Shown here: piece after piece, positions 14,907-23,666 of the stretch | How the letters are laid out: each line of letters begins with the position of its first letter | How positions within the stretch are numbered: the stretch's first letter is position 1 | Source of the DNA: Bacillus aquiflavi | GTDB lineage: Bacteria > Bacillota > Bacilli > Bacillales > Cytobacillaceae | Direction of reading: 5' to 3' | Length of the DNA: 64,000 bases | Assembly (NCBI RefSeq): GCF_019915265.1 | Contig: NZ_CP082780.1 | Location: forward strand, 1-64,000 | The notes under the pieces: model-generated | Told to the model about the DNA's origin: nothing | Database searches by the model: none | What the model saw: only the letters and a program-made list of their open reading frames with translations | Program-made: the position numbers and the translations under genes

Positions 14907-15503
14907 TTAATGAAAAAGATGATAAACCGTCGATTGCGGATGCTGTTTTTCTTGCTCCCATTCTTCTTTTAATATTCCCATCCGGATCGAGTCATAATAT
15001 TGACCGTTATAGTAACGGCATTTTCGCATTCTTCCTTCAACCATCATTCCGATTTTTTCTGCGGTACGCATCATCCGTGTATTTCCTGACCATGTCGTTA
15101 TTCCTGCACGTACAATTGGTAATGTTAAAAATAAATAATCGATCCATAAAGCAAGTGCCTCTGTCCCATAACCACCATTCCAATAATCTGAATCGAAAAT
15201 AACGATTCCAGCTTCAAGCCATTTAGATAGTTCGTCTTCCCAATAGTAGCTCACTGTCCCAATTACTTTCCCGTCCACTTCGATGACCATTCGATGTGGA
15301 TAAATGGCTGTTAATAATGGCAATGATTGCTTCCGATACGTCTGAAAATCGAGATGTTTAAGCGGAAAATAAGGAGCATCCCACTTTTTCCACTCGGGAT
15401 TCATTGTCCCATAAATATATGTCCAAAGAGTTTGCAAATCCTTTTCAGTTTTTCTTCGCAGCGTCACTTTTTTTCCGTGAATAATTGGGATAAAACTGTC
15501 CAT
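14907..15503 (-). CDS. GNAT-family N-acetyltransferase (RimJ/RimL type)
   Basis: About 198 residues. The fold pattern is that of RimJ/RimL acetyltransferases: N-terminal HGKKVTLRRKTEKDLQTLW, middle IGTVSYYWEDE and AGIVIFDSDYWNGGYGTEAL (acetyl-CoA pyrophosphate-binding loop), then GITTWSGNTRMMRTAEKIGMMVEGRMRK, a classical ending of this group. Substrate is unknown. ATG 15503 has GGGAG 11 bases upstream; a GTG four codons earlier abuts the same site and is less likely. Confidence 0.85.
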   Translation of the reverse strand: MDSFIPIIHGKKVTLRRKTEKDLQTLWTYIYGTMNPEWKKWDAPYFPLKHLDFQTYRKQSLPLLTAIYPHRMVIEVDGKVIGTVSYYWEDELSKWLEAGIVIFDSDYWNGGYGTEALALWIDYLFLTLPIVRAGITTWSGNTRMMRTAEKIGMMVEGRMRKCRYYNGQYYDSIRMGILKEEWEQEKQHPQSTVYHLFH

Positions 15504-15692
15504 CTTTTTACCCACTCCCTTTTATTGTTTTTATGCTATGGTAAACAATATTGTTGTTTTAGACTCATTTGTGTGAGACTATCGTTTCACATGTCTTTTC
15601 AGCTATGATGGAAAGGAAATACAAGTTCAATACAGCTTAATCTTATAATAGATTACAAAGATGGTCTATTGCAATTGTAGGGGGGTTTATCA

Positions 15693-16064
15693 ATGGATCG
15701 AAAAAATAAACGTCTTGCTTGGGTTTACTTATTTATTGCAGGAATATCAGAAATTGGCTGGGCGTTTGGTTTAAAGTTTTCAAATGGATTTACAAGATTA
15801 ATTCCTAGTATTATAACGATTGTGTTAATCATTGTAAGTTTTTGGATATTTTCTCAAGCGATGCGTGATATTTCTATGGGGACGGCGTATGCTGTTTTCA
15901 CTGGAATCGGTGCAGTAGGCACAGTATTAATCGGGATCTTATTTTTGAATGAAGATGGCGGTGTTTTAAAGTTATTTTTTTTAACCTTACTGTTCGGCGG
16001 CATAATTGGTTTAGTGATGTCATCTTCAGATGAGCAAGAAACTAAGGTTAAAGGGAAGTGTTAA
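15693..16064 (+). CDS. SMR-family efflux protein, subunit 1
   Basis: 123 residues with four membrane helices. The essential membrane Glu in helix 1 is present (GISEIGWAFGLKFSNGF), as is the GTAYAVFTGIGAVGTV block of helix 3. SMR proteins export cationic drugs or guanidinium by proton antiport as dual-topology dimers. It pairs with the next SMR gene, four bases away, as in ykkCD- and ebrAB-type heterodimers. AGGGGGG lies upstream of ATG 15693. No guanidine riboswitch is recognisable upstream, so the substrate is left open. Confidence 0.85.
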   Translation: MDRKNKRLAWVYLFIAGISEIGWAFGLKFSNGFTRLIPSIITIVLIIVSFWIFSQAMRDISMGTAYAVFTGIGAVGTVLIGILFLNEDGGVLKLFFLTLLFGGIIGLVMSSSDEQETKVKGKC

Positions 16065-16068
16065 AACA

Positions 16069-16386
16069 GTGGCTTGGTTCTACTTATTAGTTGCTGGCTT
16101 TGGAGAAATTGGATTTGTTGTTTTTATGAAATATTCTGCAGGCTTTACAGTAAAGCGTTATACAGCTCTATCGATTATTTCGGCAATCATTAGTTTTTAT
16201 TATTTGTCAAAGTCTTTAATAGACATTCCGATTGGAACGGCGTATGCTATTTGGTCAGCGATTGGGGCTGCAGGGAGTGTTTTATATGGAATGATTTTTT
16301 TTATGGAATCAAAAAGTTGGAAGCGCCTTTTGTTTATCGGAATGATTATTTGCGGCGGTGTTGGGCTGAAGCTAGTTAGTTCTTAA
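16069..16386 (+). CDS. SMR-family efflux protein, subunit 2
   Basis: 105 residues from GTG 16069, which has AAGGGAAG upstream and follows the stop of subunit 1 by four bases. A longer frame from 16030 would overlap subunit 1 and add an atypical basic leader. Four helices, Glu in helix 1 (GFGEIGFVVFMK) and GTAYAIWSAIGAAGSV in helix 3. It is probably the second half of an obligate heterodimer. The two subunits differ in terminal charge, as expected for opposite fixed topologies. Confidence 0.85.
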   Translation: MAWFYLLVAGFGEIGFVVFMKYSAGFTVKRYTALSIISAIISFYYLSKSLIDIPIGTAYAIWSAIGAAGSVLYGMIFFMESKSWKRLLFIGMIICGGVGLKLVSS

Positions 16387-16499
16387 TAAAAACTCCTGCT
16401 AGTTGTTAAAGTCTAAAGCTTTATGAATAAAAAATATTCCCCATAAACTTTATTCTCGTGTATAATTTGATCAAGCGGAAAATTTCATAATGATCACAG

Positions 16500-16692
16500 A
16501 GCTAGGTGTCTTCCTTTATTGAAGACTTAAAAGGGAAGTTGGTGAAAATCCAACGCGGTCCCGCCACTGTAAATGGTAGCAAGCTGCGATGTGCCCACTG
16601 TGCTTTTAATAAATGTATGGGAAGGGTGCGGCAAGCAATGACCATGAGCCAGGAGACCTGCCTATTTCTTGTGCACCAAAAACCTACGAGGA
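16500..16692 (+). ncRNA. cobalamin (B12) riboswitch
   Basis: The core elements appear in order: AGGTGTC, AAAAGGGAA, GTTGGTGAAAATCCAAC, GCGGTCCCGCCACTGTAA, and the B12 box GAGCCAGGAGACCTGCC. The element precedes the whole cobalamin salvage operon and, with the terminator at 16751, should switch it off when adenosylcobalamin is plentiful. Confidence 0.95.
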
Positions 16693-16750
16693 TAGGGAGG
16701 TGTCAGTCGGCATATGATTATTTTTACAATGTTTTATAAAGACTCCGATT

Positions 16751-16782
16751 AACATCTCCATCAAGACGGGAGATGTTTTTTA
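16751..16782 (+). terminator. riboswitch expression-platform terminator
   Basis: AACATCTCC (16751-16759) pairs with GGAGATGTT (16769-16777), followed by T6. It lies between the B12 riboswitch and btuF. Confidence 0.85.
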
Positions 16783-16818
16783 ATTGTCTTTACTATGGAA
16801 AAATAGGGAGGAACAGCA

Positions 16819-17796
16819 TTGAAAAAGTATTATTCTTTTATATTCGTATTACTACTCTCATTCGGATTATTAGTTGGATGTAACTCCGCGGAAAAGCCGA
16901 AAGAGTCACAAAATGAAAAGCAACAAGAAACAAATGTTGGACAAAAGGAAGAAGCTTCATTCCCAGTTACGATTAAAGATGGTGATGGTAATGAGGTTGT
17001 CATTGAAGAAAAGCCAGAAAAAATTATCTCACTGATGCCAAGTAATACAGAAATCGCATTTGCTTTAGGTTTGGGAGATCATATTGTTGGTGTAAACGAT
17101 TATGATAATTATCCAGAAGAAGCTTTGGAAAAAGAAAAAATTGGCGGAATGGATTTTAATATTGAAAAGATTATTTCATTAAAGCCTAACTTAGTACTAG
17201 CCCATGCTTCTAATTCAGAAAAGTCAGCAGAAGGATTACAACAGCTTCGCAACGCTGGGATTACAGTTCTTGTCGTAAATGATGCTCAAAATTTTGATAA
17301 AGTTTATGAGTCTATTCAAATGATTGGAAAAGCAACCGGAGAAACAGAAGAAGCCGAAAAAATAATTAAAGACATGAAAGATAAAGTTTCCGAGATTAAA
17401 GATAAGACAGCAAAAATTAAGGACAAGAAAAAAGTCTTTATCGAAGTGGCTCCTGCCCCGGAAATTTTCACGCCAGGGAAAAACACTTTTATGGATGAAA
17501 TGATTCAAATTGTAAATGCTGAAAATGCGGCAAAAGAACAAGAAGGATGGGTTCAATTAACTGAAGAGGCAATTATTGAACTTAATCCAGATGTGATTGT
17601 CACTACATATGGATATTATGTAGACAATCCAGCTGAACAAGTATTAAGTCGTGAAGGCTGGAAAGATGTACCGGCTGTGAAAAATCAACAAGTAGTTGAT
17701 GTTCACGCAGATATTGTGAATCGTTCAGGTCCAAGGCTGGCAGAAGGAGTAGAGCAGCTTGCAAAAGCGATTTATCCAGACGTTTTTAAAGAGTAA
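16819..17796 (+). CDS. btuF: corrinoid ABC transporter substrate-binding lipoprotein BtuF
   Basis: 325 residues with a lipoprotein signal (hydrophobic stretch ending LLVGCNS, acylated Cys at residue 21) and a linker rich in Glu/Lys/Gln. The periplasmic-binding fold of the BtuF/FhuD type follows: DGDGNEVVIEEKPEKIISLMPSNTEIAFALGLGDHIVGV, and later TTYGYYVDNPAEQVLSREGW. First gene under the B12 riboswitch, which fixes the ligand as cobalamin or cobinamide. The long single helix linking the lobes is the KDMKDKVSEIKDKTAKIKD region. AGGGAGG precedes the TTG start. Confidence 0.9.
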   Translation: MKKYYSFIFVLLLSFGLLVGCNSAEKPKESQNEKQQETNVGQKEEASFPVTIKDGDGNEVVIEEKPEKIISLMPSNTEIAFALGLGDHIVGVNDYDNYPEEALEKEKIGGMDFNIEKIISLKPNLVLAHASNSEKSAEGLQQLRNAGITVLVVNDAQNFDKVYESIQMIGKATGETEEAEKIIKDMKDKVSEIKDKTAKIKDKKKVFIEVAPAPEIFTPGKNTFMDEMIQIVNAENAAKEQEGWVQLTEEAIIELNPDVIVTTYGYYVDNPAEQVLSREGWKDVPAVKNQQVVDVHADIVNRSGPRLAEGVEQLAKAIYPDVFKE

Positions 17797-18820
17797 TGAG
17801 ATCTTTGCTTACACATTGGCAGGGCTGTTTCTTTTTACGGCAGTGTTATTAGGAATATCGATCGGGACAGTATCTGTTCCGATCGTGAATATTTTCCAAA
17901 TCATTGGTTTCGAAGTGTTTCAGATAGGTTCAATTGAAATGCTCGATCCGATGTATGGAAATATCGTCATGAATATTCGCTTGCCTCGTGTTATTTTAGC
18001 TGGTTTAGTTGGAGCATCTCTCGCAATTGCCGGAGCGGCTTTCCAAGGTTTGCTACGTAACCCATTAGCGGATCCATATACGTTAGGTGTTTCATCAGGG
18101 GCTTCGGTCGGCGCGGTGATCGTTTTATTTTTTCATTTATCTGTGCCATTTTTAAAGGGCTTTACATTGCCGATTTTTAGCATTATTACTTCCATTGCGA
18201 CGATCTTTGCCGTGCTCTTTTTTGCGCGGAAAGTGGATCGTTCGATGAAAGTGGAAACGATTATTTTAACAGGAATTATTTTTAGTTCTTTTTTAGGTGC
18301 ACTCATCTCTTTAATGATAGCGTTAACAGGTGAGGAACTTCGGCAAATTATTGGCTGGCTTCTAGGAAGTGTGTCGATGCGAGGTTGGAATTATGTTGGC
18401 ATTATTTTACCTTTCTTTATATTCGGTTCTTTATTACTCATGTTAAATGGAAAAGAATTGAATGCGATGTCTTTTGGAGAAGAACGGGCGCAACATTTAG
18501 GTGTAGATGTCCGTAGGCGGAAGATGACGGTGTTACTGGCAGGTTCGGTATTAACTGGGGCAGCTGTTGCTGTATCAGGGACGATTGGTTTTGTTGGTCT
18601 TGTCATCCCTCATTTGACAAGATTGTTATGGGGACCTGACCATAAACATCTTTTACCGTTATCCATTTTAACGGGCAGTGCCTTTTTAATCTTGGCAGAT
18701 TTAGTCGCCAGAATGATTATTTCACCGATCGAATTGCCGATTGGTGTGATTACCTCTTTAATAGGTGCTCCAGTTTTTGCGATTATTTTGCTAAGAAGAC
18801 GAATGGAGAGAAGGGGATAA
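17759..18820 (+). CDS. btuC: corrinoid ABC transporter permease BtuC
   Basis: 353 residues, about ten helices, FecCD family. Typical segments are MNIRLPRVILAGLVGASLAIAGAAFQGLLRNPLADPYTLGVSSGA, and the coupling region FGEERAQHLGVDVRRRK before VAVSGTIGFVGLVIPHLTRL. It forms the membrane channel for BtuF and the BtuD domain. The only usable start is TTG 17759 (GGAG nine bases upstream), overlapping the end of btuF by 38 bases, which suggests coupled translation. Confidence 0.9.
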   Translation: MQKRFIQTFLKSNEIFAYTLAGLFLFTAVLLGISIGTVSVPIVNIFQIIGFEVFQIGSIEMLDPMYGNIVMNIRLPRVILAGLVGASLAIAGAAFQGLLRNPLADPYTLGVSSGASVGAVIVLFFHLSVPFLKGFTLPIFSIITSIATIFAVLFFARKVDRSMKVETIILTGIIFSSFLGALISLMIALTGEELRQIIGWLLGSVSMRGWNYVGIILPFFIFGSLLLMLNGKELNAMSFGEERAQHLGVDVRRRKMTVLLAGSVLTGAAVAVSGTIGFVGLVIPHLTRLLWGPDHKHLLPLSILTGSAFLILADLVARMIISPIELPIGVITSLIGAPVFAIILLRRRMERRG

Positions 18821-18821
18821 C

Positions 18822-20291
18822 ATGCTTACGATACAACATTTAACAGGAGGGTATTCAAGTGCGAGTGTGTTACATGATCTTTCCTTTCATGTAGAGCAGG
18901 GAGAGCTATTTGGAGTTTTAGGACCTAATGGCAGCGGTAAAACAACATTATTAAAAATGGTCAGCGGCATCTTGCAGCCGAAGCAAGGCACGATTACTGT
19001 AAAAGGAAAACCGCTTACATCATATTCTCCTAAAGAGTTTGCTAAGCTCGTTGCAGTTCTTCCGCAGCTCACACAAGATACTTTTTCTTACACAGTAAAA
19101 GAAACGGTGTCACTTGGCCGTTATGCTCATCAAAGCGGTTGGTTTCAATCGTGGACTAAAGAAGACGAAGCGATTGTGTGTGAAGTGATGGAACAGACAG
19201 GTATTAATAAATATGAGGCACATTATTTACATCAGCTATCAGGTGGTGAACGGCAAAGGGTTTTTTTAGCGCAAGCACTTGCACAGCAGCCAGAAATTTT
19301 ATTATTAGACGAGCCGACAAATCACCTTGATTTATCATATCAAAAAGAATTACTAGACCTATTAAAAAAATGGACACGTGAACGAGGTTTAACAGTCATC
19401 TCAATTTTCCATGATTTAAATTTAGCCGGATTATATTGTGATCGATTGTTATTACTGGAAAATGGCGAAAAAAATATCGTTCATTTTCCAAATGAAGTCT
19501 TAAAGGAAGAACGGATACGAGCCGTTTATCAAACAAAAGTTGAGAAGCACCCGCATCCGAAAGTTCCGCGTCCACAAATGATTTTAATGCCAGATAAGCA
19601 AAAAGAGGACCATGAGGAAATTGTCATTGATGAACGATTTCTTCATAAAAGTGAAGAAATCATTCAGCTCATGTCCCCAATACCGCTCCGAACGATATCT
19701 TCTGGTGTAATTGGCTCTGGAGCAGGCTGGCATAGTACATTCGTTAATCGTCATGTTGATAAAAATTATGATTGTCGCCATCACCATGAAGAAATGTGCC
19801 AATATTTATGCACCAAAAAAATAAATCCTTCAGAAACAGTTGCAATGATGACAGCCGTGTTTTTAGAAGATGTTTCATACCGCTTTTTTGAAAGAGATGA
19901 TTTTTCCGTTTTTGTTGTCGTGACCGCAGGAGTATCGAATGCGGTTGACGTAACAAGAAGTAAGGAACACTCATCGCAAGCGATACCTGGGACGATTAAT
20001 ATGTGGATATTTATTAATGGTCATCTTTCAGATGAGGCATTTATTCAAAGTATTGTGACCGCGACTGAAACGAAAGTAAAAGTAATGCAGGAGCAGGATA
20101 TTAAAGATCCGCTTACTGGATCACAAGCGACAGGGACATCAACTGACAGCATATTAATCGCTGCAACTCAACGGGGAAAAATGCTGCAATATGCAGGTTC
20201 AATTACGCCTCTTGGAAAATTGATTAGTCAAAGTATTTACCACTGTTTGACTGAGGCAGTTGAAAAAAATAGAAGAAGGAAACAACGATGA
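18822..20291 (+). CDS. BtuD ATPase fused to CbiZ adenosylcobinamide amidohydrolase
   Basis: 489 residues in two parts. Residues 1-250 are an ABC ATPase: Walker A GPNGSGKTT near 38, signature LSGGERQR near 139, Walker B ILLLDEPTNHLDL. Residues 290-485 are a CbiZ domain (…SSGVIGSGAGWHSTFVNRHVDKNYDC…VTAGVSNAVDV…TGTSTDSILIA…YAGSITPLGKLI). CbiZ cleaves the aminopropanol side chain of adenosylcobinamide to give adenosylcobyric acid, so imported cobinamides can be re-processed by CbiB. The fusion joins uptake with the first remodelling step. Such fusions are known in some Bacillus relatives. It starts one base after btuC and overlaps cbiB by four bases. Confidence 0.9.
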   Translation: MLTIQHLTGGYSSASVLHDLSFHVEQGELFGVLGPNGSGKTTLLKMVSGILQPKQGTITVKGKPLTSYSPKEFAKLVAVLPQLTQDTFSYTVKETVSLGRYAHQSGWFQSWTKEDEAIVCEVMEQTGINKYEAHYLHQLSGGERQRVFLAQALAQQPEILLLDEPTNHLDLSYQKELLDLLKKWTRERGLTVISIFHDLNLAGLYCDRLLLLENGEKNIVHFPNEVLKEERIRAVYQTKVEKHPHPKVPRPQMILMPDKQKEDHEEIVIDERFLHKSEEIIQLMSPIPLRTISSGVIGSGAGWHSTFVNRHVDKNYDCRHHHEEMCQYLCTKKINPSETVAMMTAVFLEDVSYRFFERDDFSVFVVVTAGVSNAVDVTRSKEHSSQAIPGTINMWIFINGHLSDEAFIQSIVTATETKVKVMQEQDIKDPLTGSQATGTSTDSILIAATQRGKMLQYAGSITPLGKLISQSIYHCLTEAVEKNRRRKQR

Positions 20292-21271
20292 TCATTCAAC
20301 ATCTTACAGCGATTACGCTCGCTTTCATAATCGATAAAATAATAGGTGATCCGCCTCATTGGCCTCATCCAGTTCGATGGATGGGAAGGATGATCGCCTT
20401 TTTAGAAAAAAGCTTGAACAAGGGAAAGAAGCGAAGACTGTATGGATTTCTCATGGTCACAGCCGTTCTCATGACGTTTGTCACTGCGACGGCGATGTTT
20501 GTTAGTTTGTTATATCAGCTTCATTTAGTTGCAGGAATAATTGGTGAGGCAGTGATCATTTCAACGACCATTGCCCAAAAAAGTTTAAAGACGGCTGCGA
20601 TGGAAGTGTATGAACCTTTAACTCATGGTAATTTAAATGAAGCGAGAACAAAATTATCTTATATTGTCGGCAGAGATACAGAAAATTTAACTGAGGCTGA
20701 AATCGCGCGAGCAACGATTGAAACAGTAGCTGAAAATACGAGTGATGGCATAACCGCCCCACTCTTTTGGGGATTAATTGGCGGAGCACCGCTTGCGGTT
20801 ATGTACCGGGTAATTAATACGTGTGATTCCATGGTCGGTTATCGAAATGAAAGATATGAAGAGTTTGGCAAGGTGTCTGCACGTCTTGATGATCTCGTCA
20901 ATTGGCTGCCAAGCAGGTTAACAGGATTTGTTATGTTAATGAGCATGAAACATGAACAAACAAAGGTGAAAACAGGCTGGTCCATTCTTTTTCGCGATGC
21001 AAGACGACACCCAAGTCCAAACAGCGGTTGGACTGAAGCCGCTGCAGCGGCTATATTCGGTATTCAATTAGGCGGGAAAAATACGTATAAAGGTGTTGTG
21101 TCGCATAGAGCAAAAATGGGTGATCCCCTAGTTCCGATACAAGCAAGTCATATTAAAAAAGTAAATACTTTGTTAGAACGCACTTCACTATTATTCTTAT
21201 TGTTTTTATTGTTAGGAGGAATGACATTTGCAATGGCCTACACATGGATCAAATCCGCAATACTTATATGA
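20288..21271 (+). CDS. cbiB: adenosylcobinamide-phosphate synthase CbiB
   Basis: 327 residues, integral membrane. Family marks: LAFIIDKIIGDPPHWPHPVRWMGRMI at the N-terminus, the YIVGRDTENLTEAEIARATIETVAENTSDGITAPLFW block, and RDARRHPSPNSGWTEAAAA. CbiB attaches aminopropanol phosphate (made by CobD) to adenosylcobyric acid supplied here by CbiZ or by uptake. ATGA overlap with the preceding fusion gene. Confidence 0.95.
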   Translation: MIIQHLTAITLAFIIDKIIGDPPHWPHPVRWMGRMIAFLEKSLNKGKKRRLYGFLMVTAVLMTFVTATAMFVSLLYQLHLVAGIIGEAVIISTTIAQKSLKTAAMEVYEPLTHGNLNEARTKLSYIVGRDTENLTEAEIARATIETVAENTSDGITAPLFWGLIGGAPLAVMYRVINTCDSMVGYRNERYEEFGKVSARLDDLVNWLPSRLTGFVMLMSMKHEQTKVKTGWSILFRDARRHPSPNSGWTEAAAAAIFGIQLGGKNTYKGVVSHRAKMGDPLVPIQASHIKKVNTLLERTSLLFLLFLLLGGMTFAMAYTWIKSAILI

Positions 21272-22304
21272 GAGCTTCAATATGTCTCTTCCTAAAAAAT
21301 ATATCGACTTTAGTGTCAATACGAATCCATTTGGACCGCCAAAAATAATTGGCGAGCGTTGGCATGAATGGATAGATGCCATCAATGATTATCCTGATCC
21401 GAAAACGATATCATTAAAGCAAAAGCTTGCAAACAAAGACGGTGTAGCCGAGGAGTCGATTTTAGTCGGAAATGGCGGAGCAGAATTAATTACCCTTATC
21501 GCTCGGATGCTGCAAGAGAAAAGAGTCTTAATTGTTCAGCCTGCATTTTCGGAATATGAAGCGGCTTGCAGAGCATCCCGGTGTCATATTTTTTATCATC
21601 TTTTACAAGAAGGTGATTGGGAGTTAGACGTTGATGTGTTATTGTCAAAGCTCGCTCATGTCGATGCGATATTTTTATGCACGCCAAATAATCCAACCGG
21701 GGTTACTTACTCAAAAGCTGCACTGTTAAAGTTGCTGCAGCTATGCAATGAAAAAAATGTTCATGTCATTGTCGATGAAGCTTTTTATGATTTTTATGCA
21801 GAATATTCTTCACTAGTCACTTATATAACGAAGTTTCCGAACTTAATAATCATTCGCTCGTTAACGAAAATGTACGCTATTGCTGGGATTCGGCTTGGAT
21901 ATGTGATTAGCCAGCCAAAAACGATTCAAAAGCTGGCAGCTTTTCAACCTCATTGGAGTGTCAATGCCCTTGCTTTAAAAATTGGGGAAGTATCCATTGA
22001 GCAGTCAGCATATGTAAAAAAGACACAGAACTATATTATGAACGAACGAGAAAGGATTTTTCGTACCTTAAAAGAACTGCAATTTATCGTTTCTACATCA
22101 AAAGTGAATTTTTATTTAATGAAAGACCCGCATACACATGATCAGCTTCCGTTATTTCGCTTTTTACTTAAAAAAGGGATCATTCCAAGACATACGGCAA
22201 ACTTTCCCGGTATTGAAGGCCGTTGGCTAAGGTTGGCAGTGAAACAGGCTGAAGATCATAACCAATTAGCAGAGGCATTAACAGAATGGCGCAAGCAAAG
22301 TTAA
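21228..22304 (+). CDS. cobD: threonine-phosphate decarboxylase CobD
   Basis: 358 residues, PLP-dependent aminotransferase fold I. It starts at TTG 21228, eight bases after AGGAGG, giving the family-typical opening THGSNPQYLYE. Landmarks: GNGGAELI, CTPNNPTGV, IVDEAFYDFY, and the PLP lysine in RSLTKMYAIAGIRLGY. It makes (R)-1-amino-2-propanol phosphate for CbiB. It overlaps cbiB by 44 bases. Confidence 0.93.
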   Translation: MQWPTHGSNPQYLYESFNMSLPKKYIDFSVNTNPFGPPKIIGERWHEWIDAINDYPDPKTISLKQKLANKDGVAEESILVGNGGAELITLIARMLQEKRVLIVQPAFSEYEAACRASRCHIFYHLLQEGDWELDVDVLLSKLAHVDAIFLCTPNNPTGVTYSKAALLKLLQLCNEKNVHVIVDEAFYDFYAEYSSLVTYITKFPNLIIIRSLTKMYAIAGIRLGYVISQPKTIQKLAAFQPHWSVNALALKIGEVSIEQSAYVKKTQNYIMNERERIFRTLKELQFIVSTSKVNFYLMKDPHTHDQLPLFRFLLKKGIIPRHTANFPGIEGRWLRLAVKQAEDHNQLAEALTEWRKQS

Positions 22305-22870
22305 TTTTTATTACCGGCGGTGTTCGAAGCGGAAAAAGTTCGTTTGCGGAAAGTTTGGCGACTTCATATGCTGAAAAAACAAGCGGGAGACTACATTATA
22401 TTGCATGTGGACAAGCAGCGGATCATGAGATGGAAGAGCGAATTAGACGCCATCAATTAGTGCGGCAAAACAGTCCGATTCCTTGGAAGACGTGGGAATG
22501 CTTTCTTAATTTAGGCACCTTAGCATCCCACTTTACGAAGCGGGACGTTGTTTTGCTTGATTGTGTTACAACGTTACTGGATAATGAACTATTTAGTCAT
22601 TATGAAACAGGGGAATGGCAAAGCAAGAAGTTTCAAAATCATGTTGAGCAGTCTATCGTAGCAAATATTGCTCAATTAAAGAACAATTCCATTGTGACGG
22701 TCGTTGTCTCTAATGAACTGTTAAATGAACCGATTCATGAGGAAACGAGCTTAACATATGGACGGCTCCTCGGATCTATTCATCAGCAAATTGTCAAAAT
22801 GGCAGATGAAGCTTTTTTAGTTGAAGCGGGTATACATGTTCTGATGAAGGGAGAACGATTGAATGAGTAA
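22286..22870 (+). CDS. cobU: adenosylcobinamide kinase / guanylyltransferase CobU
   Basis: 194 residues. P-loop ITGGVRSGKSSFAE at residues 8-21, then HYIACGQA, the RIRRHQ motif carrying the guanylylated His, VLLDCVTTLLDN and VSNEL. CobU phosphorylates adenosylcobinamide and transfers GMP to make adenosylcobinamide-GDP, the CobS substrate. The usual C-terminal GLPL-type ending is partly changed (VEAGIHVLMKG). It overlaps both neighbours by a few bases. Confidence 0.9.
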   Translation: MAQAKLIFITGGVRSGKSSFAESLATSYAEKTSGRLHYIACGQAADHEMEERIRRHQLVRQNSPIPWKTWECFLNLGTLASHFTKRDVVLLDCVTTLLDNELFSHYETGEWQSKKFQNHVEQSIVANIAQLKNNSIVTVVVSNELLNEPIHEETSLTYGRLLGSIHQQIVKMADEAFLVEAGIHVLMKGERLNE

Positions 22871-23666
22871 ATTTCTAATTACAGGTATTATGGTGCAAGG
22901 AACGGCTTCACATGTAGGCAAAAGTTTTATTGTCGCTGCTTTTTGCCGTCTTTTGGCAAACGAAGGAGTGCTCGTTGCGCCGTTTAAGTCGCAAAACATG
23001 ACAAATAATATATTCGTACTTAAAGATAAGAAAGAAATTGGCATATCGCAAAAAATTCAAGCAAAAGCTGCTAAGACAGAAGTGAGTGTTGAGATGAATC
23101 CGATTTTGCTAAAGCCGAATCATGGCCAAGTTGAAGTTGTGCTCTTTGGCGAGACGACTGGCACGTTATCTAGTCAGCACGATCGAGACTCATTTTATGA
23201 AAACGGTCTTGCTGCTATCGAAACGTCGTTAACGAAACTAACGGATCAATATGAAGTGCTTATTATGGAAGGGGCAGGAAGCCCTGTTGAGTTAAATTTA
23301 AAATCGCGAGAGCTAGTGAATATGAAAATCGCGGAGCTTGCAGACGTTCCAGTACTATTAGTCGCCGATATTGATAAGGGCGGTGTGTTTGCAAGCGTTG
23401 TCGGGACAATAGCCCTTCTATCTAAGGAAGAGCGAGAGAGGATAAAAGGAATCATTATTAATAAATTTTATGGGGATCCTGCACAATTTCAAGAAGGTAT
23501 ACAGTTAATAGAAAAAAAGACCGGAATTCCTGTTTTAGGGGTTCTTCCATTTGTAGATAGACAACTAAAGCAGCCAGAAGATTATGATATCATTGCAAAC
23601 TATGTGAAAAATCATCTTGATTGGGAACAAATAAAAAATCTTATGTTTAGCTGGCGGGAAAAATGA
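22863..23666 (+). CDS. CobQ-like cobyric acid synthase lacking the glutaminase domain
   Basis: 267 residues matching only the N-terminal, dethiobiotin-synthetase-like ATPase half of CobQ/CbiP: MVQGTASHVGKSFIVAAFCRLLANEG (P-loop), APFKSQNMTNN, ILLKP, IMEGAGSPVELNL, LLVADIDKGGVFASVVGT and GIIINKFYGD. Full CobQ is about 500 residues with a C-terminal class I amidotransferase domain holding the Cys-His pair. Here the protein ends after about 30 linker residues and cobS begins four bases before its stop, so no glutaminase half follows. It may use ammonia, pair with an amidotransferase elsewhere, or have another salvage role. No frameshift is evident. Confidence 0.8.
   Translation: MSKFLITGIMVQGTASHVGKSFIVAAFCRLLANEGVLVAPFKSQNMTNNIFVLKDKKEIGISQKIQAKAAKTEVSVEMNPILLKPNHGQVEVVLFGETTGTLSSQHDRDSFYENGLAAIETSLTKLTDQYEVLIMEGAGSPVELNLKSRELVNMKIAELADVPVLLVADIDKGGVFASVVGTIALLSKEERERIKGIIINKFYGDPAQFQEGIQLIEKKTGIPVLGVLPFVDRQLKQPEDYDIIANYVKNHLDWEQIKNLMFSWREK

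Noticed and set aside
15600-15692. guanidine riboswitch before the SMR pair
   Set aside because: No guanidine-I, -II or -III core seen, so guanidine export is not claimed.
16506-16739. 77-codon frame with several Cys in the btu leader
   Set aside because: It lies wholly in the cobalamin riboswitch, whose conserved RNA elements explain the sequence.
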